Shown piece after piece: positions 19,991 through 29,702 of a stretch of 64,000 nt of DNA (positions within the stretch are counted from its first letter, which is position 1; each line of letters starts with the position of its first letter). A model generated the notes under the pieces. It did not search any database, was not told the DNA's origin, and saw only the letters and a list, made by a program, of their open reading frames with translations. This DNA comes from Atherinomorus stipes (taxonomy: Eukaryota; Chordata; Actinopteri; Atheriniformes; Atherinidae), in contig JALJCO010013705.1 in assembly GCA_023101725.1 (NCBI GenBank), forward strand, positions 124,001 through 188,000. The letters run 5' to 3'. A program made the translations under genes and the position numbers.

Positions 19991-21298
19991 AGGCTGCATT
20001 AACACAGTACAGACTGGAACAAAATGAAGCTGATCTGAAACTCAGTGTGAATATCTGCTCAATTAGCTGCACTGGTAAATTTAGTCCCTGAATCCACACC
20101 AATTATTCTTTGAATCATTTCAAGCTGATGATATAAGTCTCATTTTCAGCCTGCTTATTACCCACAGAGTGTTGGCCTGGTAACGACCTCTCACCGCCTT
20201 AGTCAGCTAAGACATCAGCTCTGTTTGTAAAAAGAAATTCACCCAGTTTTTATCTCACCGCATCCCACATGCTGAGGTTGCTCACTGGAAATATTGGTAA
20301 ACATTCATGAGCAATCGGGTTTTTGTCTTGGTTGAGTCGATGAGCAGTGAATTAAAGGATTACAGAAGTGACGGAGAAGTCAAGCTACATGTATGAATAG
20401 GAGACATGTTGGAGCACGCTGGAGAAAATAAAGAGCAGGATGAGGCTGAAAGTGAGCAGATTTCCAAAGGGACTTTTTTAAGCAGGAACTGTCAGTGAAA
20501 AGAAAATGACAAAGAAAAGAAGGCAGGATGATGAGGGATAGAAGCACCATCTTCATCTGTAAACTGAACAAAGGAAGAGGATGAAGAGGAAACAAAAAGA
20601 GAAAATGATACAAAAGAAGAAGACATAAATGCCAAGATACATGGAGAAGGAAAATGAAATATGTATACAAGGAAGAACGGTATGTGGAAGGACAACAGAA
20701 GGCATGAGAGGATGAAAATCAAACTGAAAGGAAGCAGGAGACAAGGACATGCGTGACAAGGAGACACAAGCCATCCTTTTATGTGGAGGGAGAAAAGATG
20801 TGAAACTAAGAAAGGAGGAGAAGGCAGGAAATGGAAAAAAAAGAAGCAGAAAAAAATCGTTATGACAGCTCAATTGGTGTAAAAGGTAAAGAGAAAATCA
20901 GCATTACTTTTTTTCAACCACAGTTGTTTCAGCCATAGTTCAGGTCTGGTGCTTGAACCAGTTCAAAGTTGGTTCCAGCAAAAAACTTGTTAGAGTTTCC
21001 CTCAGTCACAACATTATGTAGCTCTAAACCTTTCTATCTCGTTTCGTCTGCAACCCCACTCGAATTTGTACTAATCTTGGTACAGTTTGATATTGTTACA
21101 TACTCTGTGAGAAGCGAGAACTTTCTTCTTGTGCGCAATGCCACAAGAACAAAATGACATCATGTTGTTCTTATGGACATCGAGGGCATCTTGCACCTTG
21201 TTCTTGACACCTCGGCAAAGCAGAACTTTCTTCTTGTGGGGCTCCAAGACGTATTGTGTGATTGGTCAGAGATTTGAGTTGGGCATGGTTAACTCATT
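19991..21298. other. No gene recognised; polypurine tract
   Basis: From about 20390 to 20880 the + strand is almost all A and G with frequent GAAGGA and GAGAAG, giving long pyrimidine-rich open frames on the minus strand that are composition artefacts. The rest is unremarkable. Confidence 0.5.
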
Positions 21299-21302
21299 GA
21301 CT

Positions 21303-21704
21303 GCCAGACGTTTTCCGAGCAGAGCGCTCCATATTACCAGGGTTTTTAAGCATTTTCACGGATTTTTGGAGAGTCACAGAATATTGTGTACTATGCCTAC
21401 GCAAACACTGAATGTACCAAAAGAAAGCTTAGACTTTCTTTTTTTATTAGAAAAAACCATTTGTTTCTAGCTTTTTCCATTCTTTAGTAATCTGCTGTAG
21501 AACATGGGTTTGTTGCAGCGAAAATGCCTTCTTTAGAACAAAATCTGAGAAAACGAGCTTTAAATAATGCAACGTCAGGGTTGCTATACCGCCCCGGTGC
21601 AGACGCCTCCTCTGATGGGGTTCCCTCACTTTTTCCATCTGTACTCAGCCTCAGGTATATCAATGTACTGGGGAGTTTTTTGTTTTTTTTTTAATTTCAT
21701 ATAC

Positions 21705-21737
<33 letters not shown>

Positions 21738-22238
21738 AATTCATGCTTTAATATTTGGGGGGGTTGAAGGGCAGCAGGTAGGAATGTTTTTAAACTATAA
21801 AGCGCTTTGAGTTGCGCAACCTGCTGGAAAAGCGCTTCATAAATAAAGATTGATTGATTGATTGATGTGCTTCAAGTGGAAAAGTGGTGTCTCACAACAT
21901 AACATTTGACAGAAATGTCTCTTGCTATTTGCTATCCGTCACTCCCTCCTTCTACTCAGCCAGTTCTGCTTAGCCTGCTTATCAGTTTTTCCACAAACTT
22001 TCCTCTCACGTCCGCCACCTAAACTGCTTCGATTACGAGCAGTCGCCATGTTCAAGCACACTTCCTGGGTTGATCTACATCACCATGGCAGCACAGCACC
22101 ACTTCCTGGTAGATTTTTTAAGCTTGTCTGACATGGCCATCTGCATCTTAAAACCCGCAATTAACTTGTAAAAACGTGATTGGTAGTTAACGATCGGATT
22201 TGAATTAGTGTGTTTACACGTGAATGGCAGCCAGTGAG
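21303..22238 (-). mobile_element. Non-autonomous piggyBac-like transposon, copy 2
   Basis: TTAA at 21299-21302 and 22239-22242; ends CTCATTGACTGCCAG and, from the right, CTCACTGGCTGCCA. It is the inverted relative of 1749-2733 and shares the phrase GTTTTCCGAGCAGAGCGCTCC next to the end. On the minus strand an ATG at 22049 opens MATARNRSSLGGG, the better preserved version of the remnant in copy 1. A LINE or SINE tail with a TA microsatellite was inserted at about 21568-21868. Confidence 0.7.
21568..21868 (+). mobile_element. LINE/SINE 3' tail with (GATT)n end, nested
   Basis: It ends AAAGCGCTTTGAGTTGCG, then GGAAAAGCGCTTCATAAATA, then four GATT repeats. That structure is the usual 3' tail of CR1/L2-type LINEs and SINEs that use their machinery. 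A TA-rich microsatellite sits at 21699-21737. The related piggyBac-like copy 3 lacks this block between its ATTGAATCA and CTTCAAGCGG phrases, so it is a later insertion. Left boundary is approximate. Confidence 0.5.
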
Positions 22239-22242
22239 TTAA

Positions 22243-23057
22243 CATGGAGATGCTTGAAGCGTGAGTCATTTCTGCAGATGTGAGGTTGAGCGGATAGTTT
22301 TAATAAACAGCTGATCGATGTGGTGAGAAATTGCAAAATTGTATAGTGTTTCTCAATCCTGCTCGTCAAGGACCCCTGCCTTTGCTGGTTTTCAAGATGT
22401 TTAAACTTTAACACACCTGATGCAGATGCTCGTTAGCAGGCTTGGAAAGAACTTACAGTTCGGTTGATCTGAATCCGGTGTGGTGGAGTTGGAAACCTGA
22501 AATACAGTACATGCCGAGCAGGGGTCCCTGGGGACCAGGACTGAGAAACCCTGGTAAATACATGGAAACCACCATGAGCGCAACCCCATCCTGCAACGGA
22601 CAAAGCTCGTCGTAACTGTACAATCCCTGGGTACATGTTGGCTAACCAACCAGACATTGAATTGGGGCAGCGGTAACAACTGTAGCAATCTCAAACAACA
22701 TGAACATTAAAAACAAAGGACCAGAAGGAGCTGGAAAATCACTGAAGGCTCAAGGAGGATGTAGGGAGTGAAGGCAACAGTGGTGACTGGAGCTGTGAGT
22801 CAGTTCTGTTACTTCCAGACTAGGAGAGTGACTCAAATGAATCCCAGGAAGGGCATGTGGAGGCTGATCTTATTCTCAGTTCATACAATGTTTGATAGGT
22901 AGTGAAAAATACTTTGCTCTCTCTTCTTAGATTGGACAGATGTCGTCATTGCCAAGGTGTCTTCCCCTGACACAGGAGGGTTGGTCTGTACCAGTTAGAG
23001 GAACAATGTGAGGATAGCTCATGACATGATAACTGTGAGTATGATATAACCTTCATA
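22243..23057. other. No recognised feature
   Basis: A phrase at 22340-22560 (CTCAATCCTGCTCGTCAAGG and CCCTGGGGACCAGGACTGAG on opposite strands) suggests a short inverted-repeat element whose ends read GTGTTTCTCAATCCTG and CCAGGGTTTCTCAGTCCTG, about 220 bp. Otherwise nothing is recognised. Confidence 0.4.
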
Positions 23058-23146
23058 TAGGGCTGGGCGATATAGCCTCAAATTTATATTGCGGTATAAT
23101 CTGAAATATGTGCAGTAATGATGACCTTGCAATATATTATTTTCTT
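23058..23146. mobile_element. hAT-like terminus (fragment)
   Basis: TAGGGCTGGGCGATATAGCC followed by AATTTATATTGCGGTATAA is a familiar start of fish hAT-type MITEs. It is cut off at 23147 where a Tc1-like end begins. No right end was found beyond the Tc1 copy. Confidence 0.4.
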
Positions 23147-23443
23147 CTGGCCACTTTATTAAGTATACCTTGCTAGTACCAGGTTGGACCCCCTTTTGCA
23201 TTCAGAACTGCCTTTATCCTTCGTGGCATAGATTCAATAAGGTACTGGAAACATTCCTCAGAGATTTTGCTCCATATTGACATGACAGCATCACGTAGTT
23301 GCTGTAGATTTGTTACATCCATAAAGTAAACCTCCCGTTCCACCACATCCCAAAGGTGCTATATTGGAGATCTGGTGACTGTGGAGTTCACTTGAGTACA
23401 ATGAACTCATTGTCATGTTAAAAAAACACACCAAACCACACCA

Positions 23444-23809
23444 TTACACCACCACCAGCAACCTGAACCGTTGATACAAGGCAGGATGGATCCATGCTCT
23501 CATGTGGTTGACACCAAATTCTGAGCCTACCATCCAAATTTTGTTGCAGAAATCAAGACTCATCAGACAAGGCAACATTTCTCCATCTTCTATTGTCCAG
23601 TTTTGGTGAGCCTGTGTGAATTGTAGCCTCTGTTTCCTGTTCTTAGTTGACAGGAGTGTTACCCGGTGTGGTCTTCTGCAGCTGTAGCCCATCTGCTTCC
23701 AGGTTGGATGTGTTGTGCATTCAGAGATGCTCTTCTGCATACTTTGGTTGTAACGAGTGGTTATTTGAGTTTCTGTTGCCTTTCTATCAGCTCGAACCAG
23801 TCTGGCCAT
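23444..23809 (-). pseudogene. Tc1-like transposase fragment
   Basis: The 121-residue frame starts MARLVRADRKATETQITTRY, continues with MQKSISECTTHPT and RRPHRVTLLS, then AHQNWTIEDG, and decays into frameshifted text. This is the second helix-turn-helix and the linker ahead of the DDE domain in fish Tc1-like transposases, in which the next block would be WSDES. Here that block is replaced by out-of-frame sequence and the central catalytic part is deleted. Similar text recurs at 43562-43800 on the plus strand. Inactive. Confidence 0.7.
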
Positions 23810-24131
23810 TCTCCTCTGACCTCTGGCATGAACAAGGCATTTGCGCTCTCAGAACTGCTGCTCACTGGATATTTTGTTTTTTTCGGAACATTCTCTGTAA
23901 ACCCTAGAGATGGTTGTGCAGGAAAATCCCAGTAGATCAGCAGTTTCTGAAATACTCAGACCAGCCTGTCCAGCACCAACAACTATGCCACGTTCAAAGT
24001 CACTTAAATCACCTTTCTTCCCATTCTGATGCCTGGTTTGAGCTACAGCAGATCATCTTGACCATGTCTACATGCCTAAATGCAGAGTTGCTTCCATGTG
24101 ATCAGAAATTTGCATTGAGCAGTATGACAGG

Positions 24132-24341
24132 TTAGGTATGTTAGGTTAATTGATCACTCTAAATTGCCCCTAGGAATGAATGTGAGCGTGAATGGTTGTC
24201 TGTCTCTCTGTGTTGGCCCTGCGACAGACTGGCGACCTGTCCAGGGTGTACCCTGCCTCTCGCCTAATAGCTGGGATAGGCTCCAGCAGCCCCCACGACC
24301 CTGAACTGGATAAGCGGTACAGAAAATGATGATGATGATGA
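24132..24341 (+). mobile_element. L2-type LINE 3' end, nested with 12-bp target duplication
   Basis: CAGTATGACAGG is present at 24120-24131 and 24342-24353. Between lie TTAATTGATCACTCTAAATT, GACTGGCGACCTGTCCAGGG, GCTGGGATAGGCTCCAGC, GGATAAGCGGTACAGAAAAT and a (GATGAT) tail. These phrases are the widespread 3' end of fish L2-type LINEs, also borrowed by SINEs. Polarity is plus. About 210 bp, heavily 5' truncated. The duplication is perfect, so the event is younger than the Tc1 copy it interrupts. Confidence 0.8.
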
Positions 24342-24381
24342 CAGTATGACAGGTGTACCTAAAAAGTGGGTGGTGTGTGTA

Positions 24382-25237
24382 TGTCAGAATGAGTGTTTCT
24401 GAACATACTCACATACCAGATACATTGCAGCAGAACCAACATTTCAAAAAAGTATAAAAAGCCATTTTTAACAACAGTACTGTGCAAAACTTATTTTAAA
24501 GTAATAGAAAACCATTAAAGTTCTGCATTTTTTTGTTTTGTTTTGTTTTTTTCTGTTAACAAATTAAAAATTTTCAATATCTGGTGTCAATATGAACACT
24601 GAACATCACTGTTTATGCTCTTTGCGTGCAGTGATTAAACTTTCTTGTACATCAGAGGTTGTTCATCAGGAACAGTAAACACTGACTTTTCCATCAAACC
24701 CACGTGGGTGCTCGGTATCCTCTGTAGGTGCTCGGGGCCCGAAATGAGCACCTATGTTTACCAGTGTCAACTTCATCAGTCTACAGTAGCATATGGCTGT
24801 TACTTCTTCTCTCTACAGACTCCACTCATAGCTTGTCAGGTGGCCTCGAAGTTTACCTGCTTGTAGATTTTGCCTCTTCGCACTCTGCACATTGTGTTCA
24901 CGTGCTCAGCAGACGTCTGACAGCAGCGTCTTGCCAACGGCACTGCCTGCTAGAGGCGGTAACGCGGCTTCAATTTAGAAACTCTGACGTTGTCATCATA
25001 AACATACACTATTGTGATAGGCTGGAATGGTCAAAATCTCTACTGACAAATTTTGAAAATTTGACAAATTTATTTCGTATATCATTAATCCCATCACCTC
25101 TGTGTTATAAATGTGACAGAGGACACATTCTTTGAGTCTGCATACAGGAAATGCTTTCTGTCATAAACACTACCTGATGGATCAGTTTTATAATAAAACA
25201 CAGAAAGACTATTTGTTTGACTTGAGACTCGTTCTAT
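24382..25237. other. No recognised feature
   Basis: Open frames such as 24728-25135 have no recognised motif. No transposon ends were identified. Confidence 0.4.
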
Positions 25238-25286
25238 AGGGCCATGTCTCAATCACCCCGCTTGCACGCCATAGCACACTACTTTT

Positions 25287-26780
25287 TTTCTTTTTTGGAA
25301 TACTTTATTTTGAAGAACAGTACAACTCAGTCCCATTAAAAAAAAAAAAACTCAATATGAAATGTGGAGAATAATATCAATGGTAATGTTTAAGACAAAA
25401 TACATAAAAGAAAACAAACAAATGTATAAGATAAATTGAAAGACCAACACAAAAGAAGGGAGAAAAAAGAAGAAGAAAAGACTATAAAGGATAGCAAATA
25501 CTACTGCCAGGATCTCTCAACTATTGTACCTGGGCATTGCTGTTGGTTTACAGTCAAACTATTTCAAAGTTTACAACGGGTCCATAGCTTGTAATGGTAG
25601 TGTCTCTACATACTCAATGAAAGGCTGCCACTTTTTAAGAAGTCATCATGTTTGTTTCCAACGATATATGTGATCTTCTCTAGTCAAGGTTGGACTGGGA
25701 CCGAAAAGTAGTCCTGACATTTTTGGCCATGGTGACCCACAATAATTATTTATACGATATACAAAAGCACATGACATAAAGGATTTTTGTGCACATTATA
25801 TTGTTCCAACAGTGTCACAATTCCCATCTTAAAATTAAAGTGGATGACAAAGAAAAAGTGCTAGATTTCTCTTCCATGTTCAGTTAAATTATACTATTTA
25901 TAGAAATACACATTTATGCCCACATTAAGACCATGTATCCATGTAAAATAACGATCTCTTCACCAAAGTGGCATCTTAAAGTATGAAAAAAAAGAGAAAA
26001 TGAAAAGGAGATTTAATTGGATTTGGCCAATGTACTTTCAAACAAATCAACCCCAATGGGCCGTCATGGTCACTGAAGATGACTTATAATTGATCTTTTA
26101 GGTTAAATCATGATATCCCTGGGCCGGCCCAGCCCAAAAGTGTGCCCAGCCCACCGGGACACCAGATGGCCTGTCCACGCCTGTCTCTAATGTTAAACAA
26201 GACATCATTTCTGATATCCATTTTGATATCAAGAGGGTGGAGTCTGACTTCCAGGTCAGTGCAAACAACAGCCAGAGCTGCATCAATGAATTTTATGGAA
26301 CTGTGACTCAGTTGGTTACATTTCCTAGACCACATAGTCCTGGATCTAATGGAATTGGTGTTTTTATGATTTGTGTCAGTGTGCCATATATATCACGCCA
26401 GAATGTAGTAATTTTATTACATTGCCATGTGCAGTGTAATATGGTGCCTACAGCAATGCCACATCTGAAACAGAGATTTGGAATAGCAGGGTTGTACTGG
26501 TGTAATTTATGGGGAGTTAGGTAAAGTTGGTAAAGAAAAGTTATAACTGATTAATTTAAATCTGGTGTTCACAGTACCAAATAAGCTTTTCTGGCATAAG
26601 CTAGACCATAGGTCCGCATGAATCATTACACCAAGGTCAGCCTCCCACCTCGGTCTTGATTAGTGTATGTTTTATTTTGGACATTCCTCCATCATGGTTG
26701 GATACATCTTACCAATAAATTGCTTTGGTCCCTCACTATTGTCAAATATGTCCTCCACTTTTGTCAGGTTAAGCTGTAGT
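25287..26780 (-). mobile_element. L1-like LINE 3' end, nested with 11-bp target duplication
   Basis: ACACTACTTTT occurs at 25276-25286 and 26781-26791. On the minus strand the copy ends in AATAAAGTATTCCAAAAAAG plus an A tail, giving polarity. Upstream on that strand, in broken frames, are blocks resembling the C-terminus of fish L1-clade ORF2 (C-x2-C-like MWHC, FW-x-DIYGTLT, then IPLDPGLCGLGN). It is 5' truncated and full of stops. It was itself entered by a hAT MITE at 25685-26183. Confidence 0.65.
25685..26183. mobile_element. hAT-like MITE, 499 bp, inside the L1-like LINE
   Basis: TCTCTAGT at 25677-25684 and TCTCTAAT at 26184-26191 form an 8-bp duplication with one mismatch, the length typical of hAT. 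Ends are CAAGGTTGGACTGG and, from the right, CAGGCGTGGACAGG. GGGCCGGCCCAGCCC near the right end is also typical of this fish repeat. Non-coding. Confidence 0.7.
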
Positions 26781-26990
26781 ACACTACTTTTGAGTATAGG
26801 TGCGGTTTCAACTGAAATTCAGTGGTTTGAAAAGAAACCGGATGCTGCCCCAATAACGGTCAAAAATCCAGTGCGGAACGAAGCTCACTACCTGCACTAA
26901 ACAGACGCCTTCTCGCTGACGTAGCGGAACAGGGGGAACTTTTGAACTGTTTTCAGAGCTGAATAATGGTGGAGAAAAAAGTGGTGGTGA

Positions 26991-28323
26991 CCCCAGCAGC
27001 AGCGGGGGCTGTATTACTGCTGTATGTAATGTTCATGAAATTATTCAGATATAATTACAAAAATATTGTAAAATAAGAATTGAGAATAAGTCAGAAATTT
27101 GCAGCTAAACTGAGATTTTTTTCTTCTCTCTATGTAATTCGACAGCTTTGTCACCCCTCCCTCCTTCATCTCTGCCCTTTTCTTTCTTTCTCATATGACA
27201 AAGCGTGAGAAAATGCTCCTAAAAGGTCCCTGTGAAGAGCTGCTGCCTACAAAGAAGAAAGAAGGTGAGATGGAAGAAAGAAAGATTATGTTTGATTTCT
27301 TCTCTCCATTCTCAGCATTTTCCTCTCACTGTCTGACTGGACATCAATTATTCAGCTGGGTATTAGGTGGCCTACTTACCTCTGTTTGACACCCAAACAC
27401 ACACACATCAGAGATGTGTATGCACATTACACACTTGAGGTCAAATGGAGGTGAGCACATGGACAAAATATGTGATCAGCTGCGGAGCGACACATTCAAA
27501 CACACACAGGTTCAGCAAGAAAACACACAAATGTTAAGCTCAGACTTGCACAAACACAGACGTGAAATGTATTCACAGATGAAAGAAAATGTAAATAAAG
27601 TACTGTACACACACCGACGTGCGACCAGGAGCACACTGAAGATAAAACATACACAGATACACTCTGCTACCTTGTTGGCAGAGGAAATTCAACCATCAGA
27701 GCAGCGACACGGATGAGAAATAAACTGCGTCCCCTGTGGCCACTGAGGAGTTTGTTTCCAAAAGACCAGCATCTAATCACTTAATCTTCATGTTACAGCG
27801 AGAGCTGGGCCGGACTAACGTGTTTCAGTCCGATTCTGAGTGGAGACAGCAGACTTTTGTCAGCAACAGCTGTCCTTACTAAACTAGCAAAACCAAAATG
27901 TTGTCATCATTTCTGTATTAATCATAGAGGTCATTTGTACAGTGGGTTATGATGAGACATATTTACAGTCAGGTCACGTCAGAGTTCACAGAGCTCAGGT
28001 GAAATGAAAGCCATAAAGCTGATGAGAACGTTGTGGTGGATGGATGGATGGACCACAGTCATTAATGCTGGACTTTGTGTATCATTTCCTGTTTTAAAAT
28101 GCTCATCTTTAACCTTTACTATGATCTTCAAACCCAAACAATTGAAACTGAACACATCACTGTGACATCAGAGAGGAGTAACACACCATCCAGGTGGAGA
28201 CCCTCTGGTGTTATTTTTGACCAGGCAGTGTACGTATGCAGCAAACAGGGTCTTTCATTAAAGATGAAAAAATGACTAAAACTTCAAGAAAAATGACTTC
28301 ACTCTGATGTAGCATCTCATTTC
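26991..28323. other. No gene recognised
   Basis: Open frames 27195-27389 and 27414-27716 are rich in Lys and Glu or in ACACAC-derived Thr and His and show no domain. A short (GGAT)n run lies at 28038. The rest is unremarkable. Confidence 0.4.
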
Positions 28324-28327
28324 TTAA

Positions 28328-29125
28328 AGGAGTGATGACATAGCAGTAAAAACTAGTTTATGTTGTTGGCATTACTTTATATGTAAATACTCCAAAGAAA
28401 AAAACTGCATTTTTTACAGCGGAGTATTGTTTTGAAACGCCAGACCTCACTTCCTCAGTAATACAGTTGGGTCCGGTGATGATATGGAGCTTTACCCGGA
28501 GACCACGTTGACTTCATTTTGATTGGCTACACCTTATTTGGCTATGACCTTATTTGGAGAATCTAGGTCAAGCTGCGGTCAGACTTTGCTAAAGGCTAAC
28601 TGCTAGCAACATGGGCACTTCAGACAGTGAGCTAGGTTTATCAGACAATACAGCATTTAGAAAATAAATAAACTTACAGGTAATGACAAGGTTGTGGCCC
28701 CCTCCCTCAGTGTTGCTGCAGAAGTTTGCTTTTAAATCCATTTGTTTGAAAACCCAAACCTGACTGCACAGAAGTTACTACTAGCTCCATACATGAAGCT
28801 GAATCAGACAGGGAGGGGAGGGGGGGAGCGGACGGTGCATAGACCGTTAGGAGAGAGGGGGGGGGGGGGCTGTTTACTTGATAGTGTTCTCTTATTGGAG
28901 CAATTAAATTACGTAGAATGATAGAACTACGTAGAATGATAGAACTACGTAGAATGATAGCCTGCTGTCTGATTCAACTGTTTCTGAGCAGAGAGACAAA
29001 GCTGACAGACCATAAACAGGAACTTTGATTCTCACTCTGGACATTCACATGGCCTCATCAGTGCACAACAGATCATTTTATACCCCCAAAACCCCAGAAA
29101 AGGGAAATTTGATGTCATGGCACCT
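28328..29125. mobile_element. TTAA-flanked MITE, 798 bp
   Basis: TTAA at 28324-28327 and 29126-29129. Ends are AGGAGTGATGACATAGC and, from the right, AGGTGCCATGACATCAA. It includes an 18-bp tandem repeat and two G-rich runs near 28810 and 28857. A second left end of the same family starts directly at 29130, sharing the TTAA. Confidence 0.7.
28911..28961 (+). repeat. 18-bp tandem repeat, 2.8 units
   Basis: The unit TACGTAGAATGATAGAAC is repeated at 28911, 28929 and 28947, the last cut at 15 bp. TACGTA at each junction is a palindrome. It lies inside the TTAA MITE. Units are identical, so the expansion is recent. Confidence 0.8.
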
Positions 29126-29129
29126 TTAA

Positions 29130-29230
29130 AGGAGTGATGACATAGCCGTAAAAACTAGTTCATGTAGTTGGCATTGCCGCATACTGGAAGGCAAACATCG
29201 CTGGAATGTGCAGGCAGGATTATTCCGCGG
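29130..29230. mobile_element. Second TTAA MITE left end, abutting the first
   Basis: AGGAGTGATGACATAGCCG, AAAAACTAGTTCATGTAGTT and GGCATTGC follow the TTAA at 29126 and match the start of the element at 28328. The match fades after about 60-100 bp and no right end is found. Either two insertions at one TTAA or a tandem head-to-tail duplication with loss. Confidence 0.55.
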
Positions 29231-29439
29231 CTTCTGTCTCAACTTCCGAACCACTCGCTGCTGTTTCAGTCATTCTTCGTGTAACCACTGGTACATCCCT
29301 TTTGCGTTTGTGTGCTTCAGCTTGCGGCTTAAACTCTGTTCTTTTGAGCATTGGCGCCACATCATCATGTGATTACCTGACTGCACCTTACTGGTGGTAC
29401 GTAGTGACAAGTATCTCATAACGTGTGAGGTATCCAAAA

Positions 29440-29702
29440 GCAAGCTGTTTGTTTAGTGAGCCGTTCACGCCTCTCTAATAAAACAGACTGTGATGTGCGC
29501 ACTTATAAGACCAAAAATAAAAGTAACAACCGGGATATATGCTGTTGTAGCGGAGTAGAAGTAGCGTTTCTTTTTCATAAATGTACTTGAGTAAAAGTAA
29601 AAACTATAACATAATAAACTTATTCTTAAAAGTACAATTTATGTAGAAATGTACTCAAGTAAATTTAACGGAGTAAATGTAGCGCGTTACTACCCACCTC
29701 TG
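29440..29702. mobile_element. hAT-like terminus (right-hand end)
   Basis: The block ends AGCGCGTTACTACCCACCTCTG, whose reverse complement CAGAGGTGGGTAGTAACGCG is a well-known hAT-type start. Upstream it alternates AAAGTA and ACTCAAGTAAA phrases typical of these ends. The other end is not found. Confidence 0.55.

Larger units (their letters stand above)
23147..24381 (-). mobile_element. Tc1-like transposon, best copy in the window, internally deleted
   Basis: Left end CTGGCCACTTTATTAAG and right end GGTGTACCTAAAAAGTGGG are inverted. Between them on the minus strand lie most of a transposase gene, a missing middle (join near 23425), and a complete nested L2 copy at 24132-24341. The N-terminal helix-turn-helix region is at about 23890-24030 (phrases such as CAGTAGATCAGCAGTTTCTG and CACTTAAATCACCTTTCTTC). 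All copies of this family in the window are broken. Confidence 0.75.
25241..26990. mobile_element. MITE split by a LINE (outer layer of a nest)
   Basis: The left part starts AGGGCCATGTCTCAATCACC and runs to CATAGCACACTACTTTT; the text resumes at 26781 with ACACTACTTTTGAGTATAGG. CCATGTCTCAAT is a familiar MITE terminus. I do not find the opposite end, so the right limit is approximate. Just beyond the join a 36-codon ORF (26966-27076) starts MVEKKVVVTPAAAGAVLLLY and carries a hydrophobic run; its meaning is unclear. Confidence 0.45.

Noticed and set aside
20380..20873. Three overlapping Ser/Phe/Leu-rich frames on the minus strand
   Set aside because: Produced by the polypurine tract on the plus strand; no domain or start context.
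25248..26335. Minus-strand frames as a host gene
   Set aside because: They belong to a 5'-truncated L1-like copy and a hAT MITE, as shown by duplications and tail.
28911..28961. CRISPR-like repeat
   Set aside because: Direct tandem units without spacers in a eukaryotic repeat.
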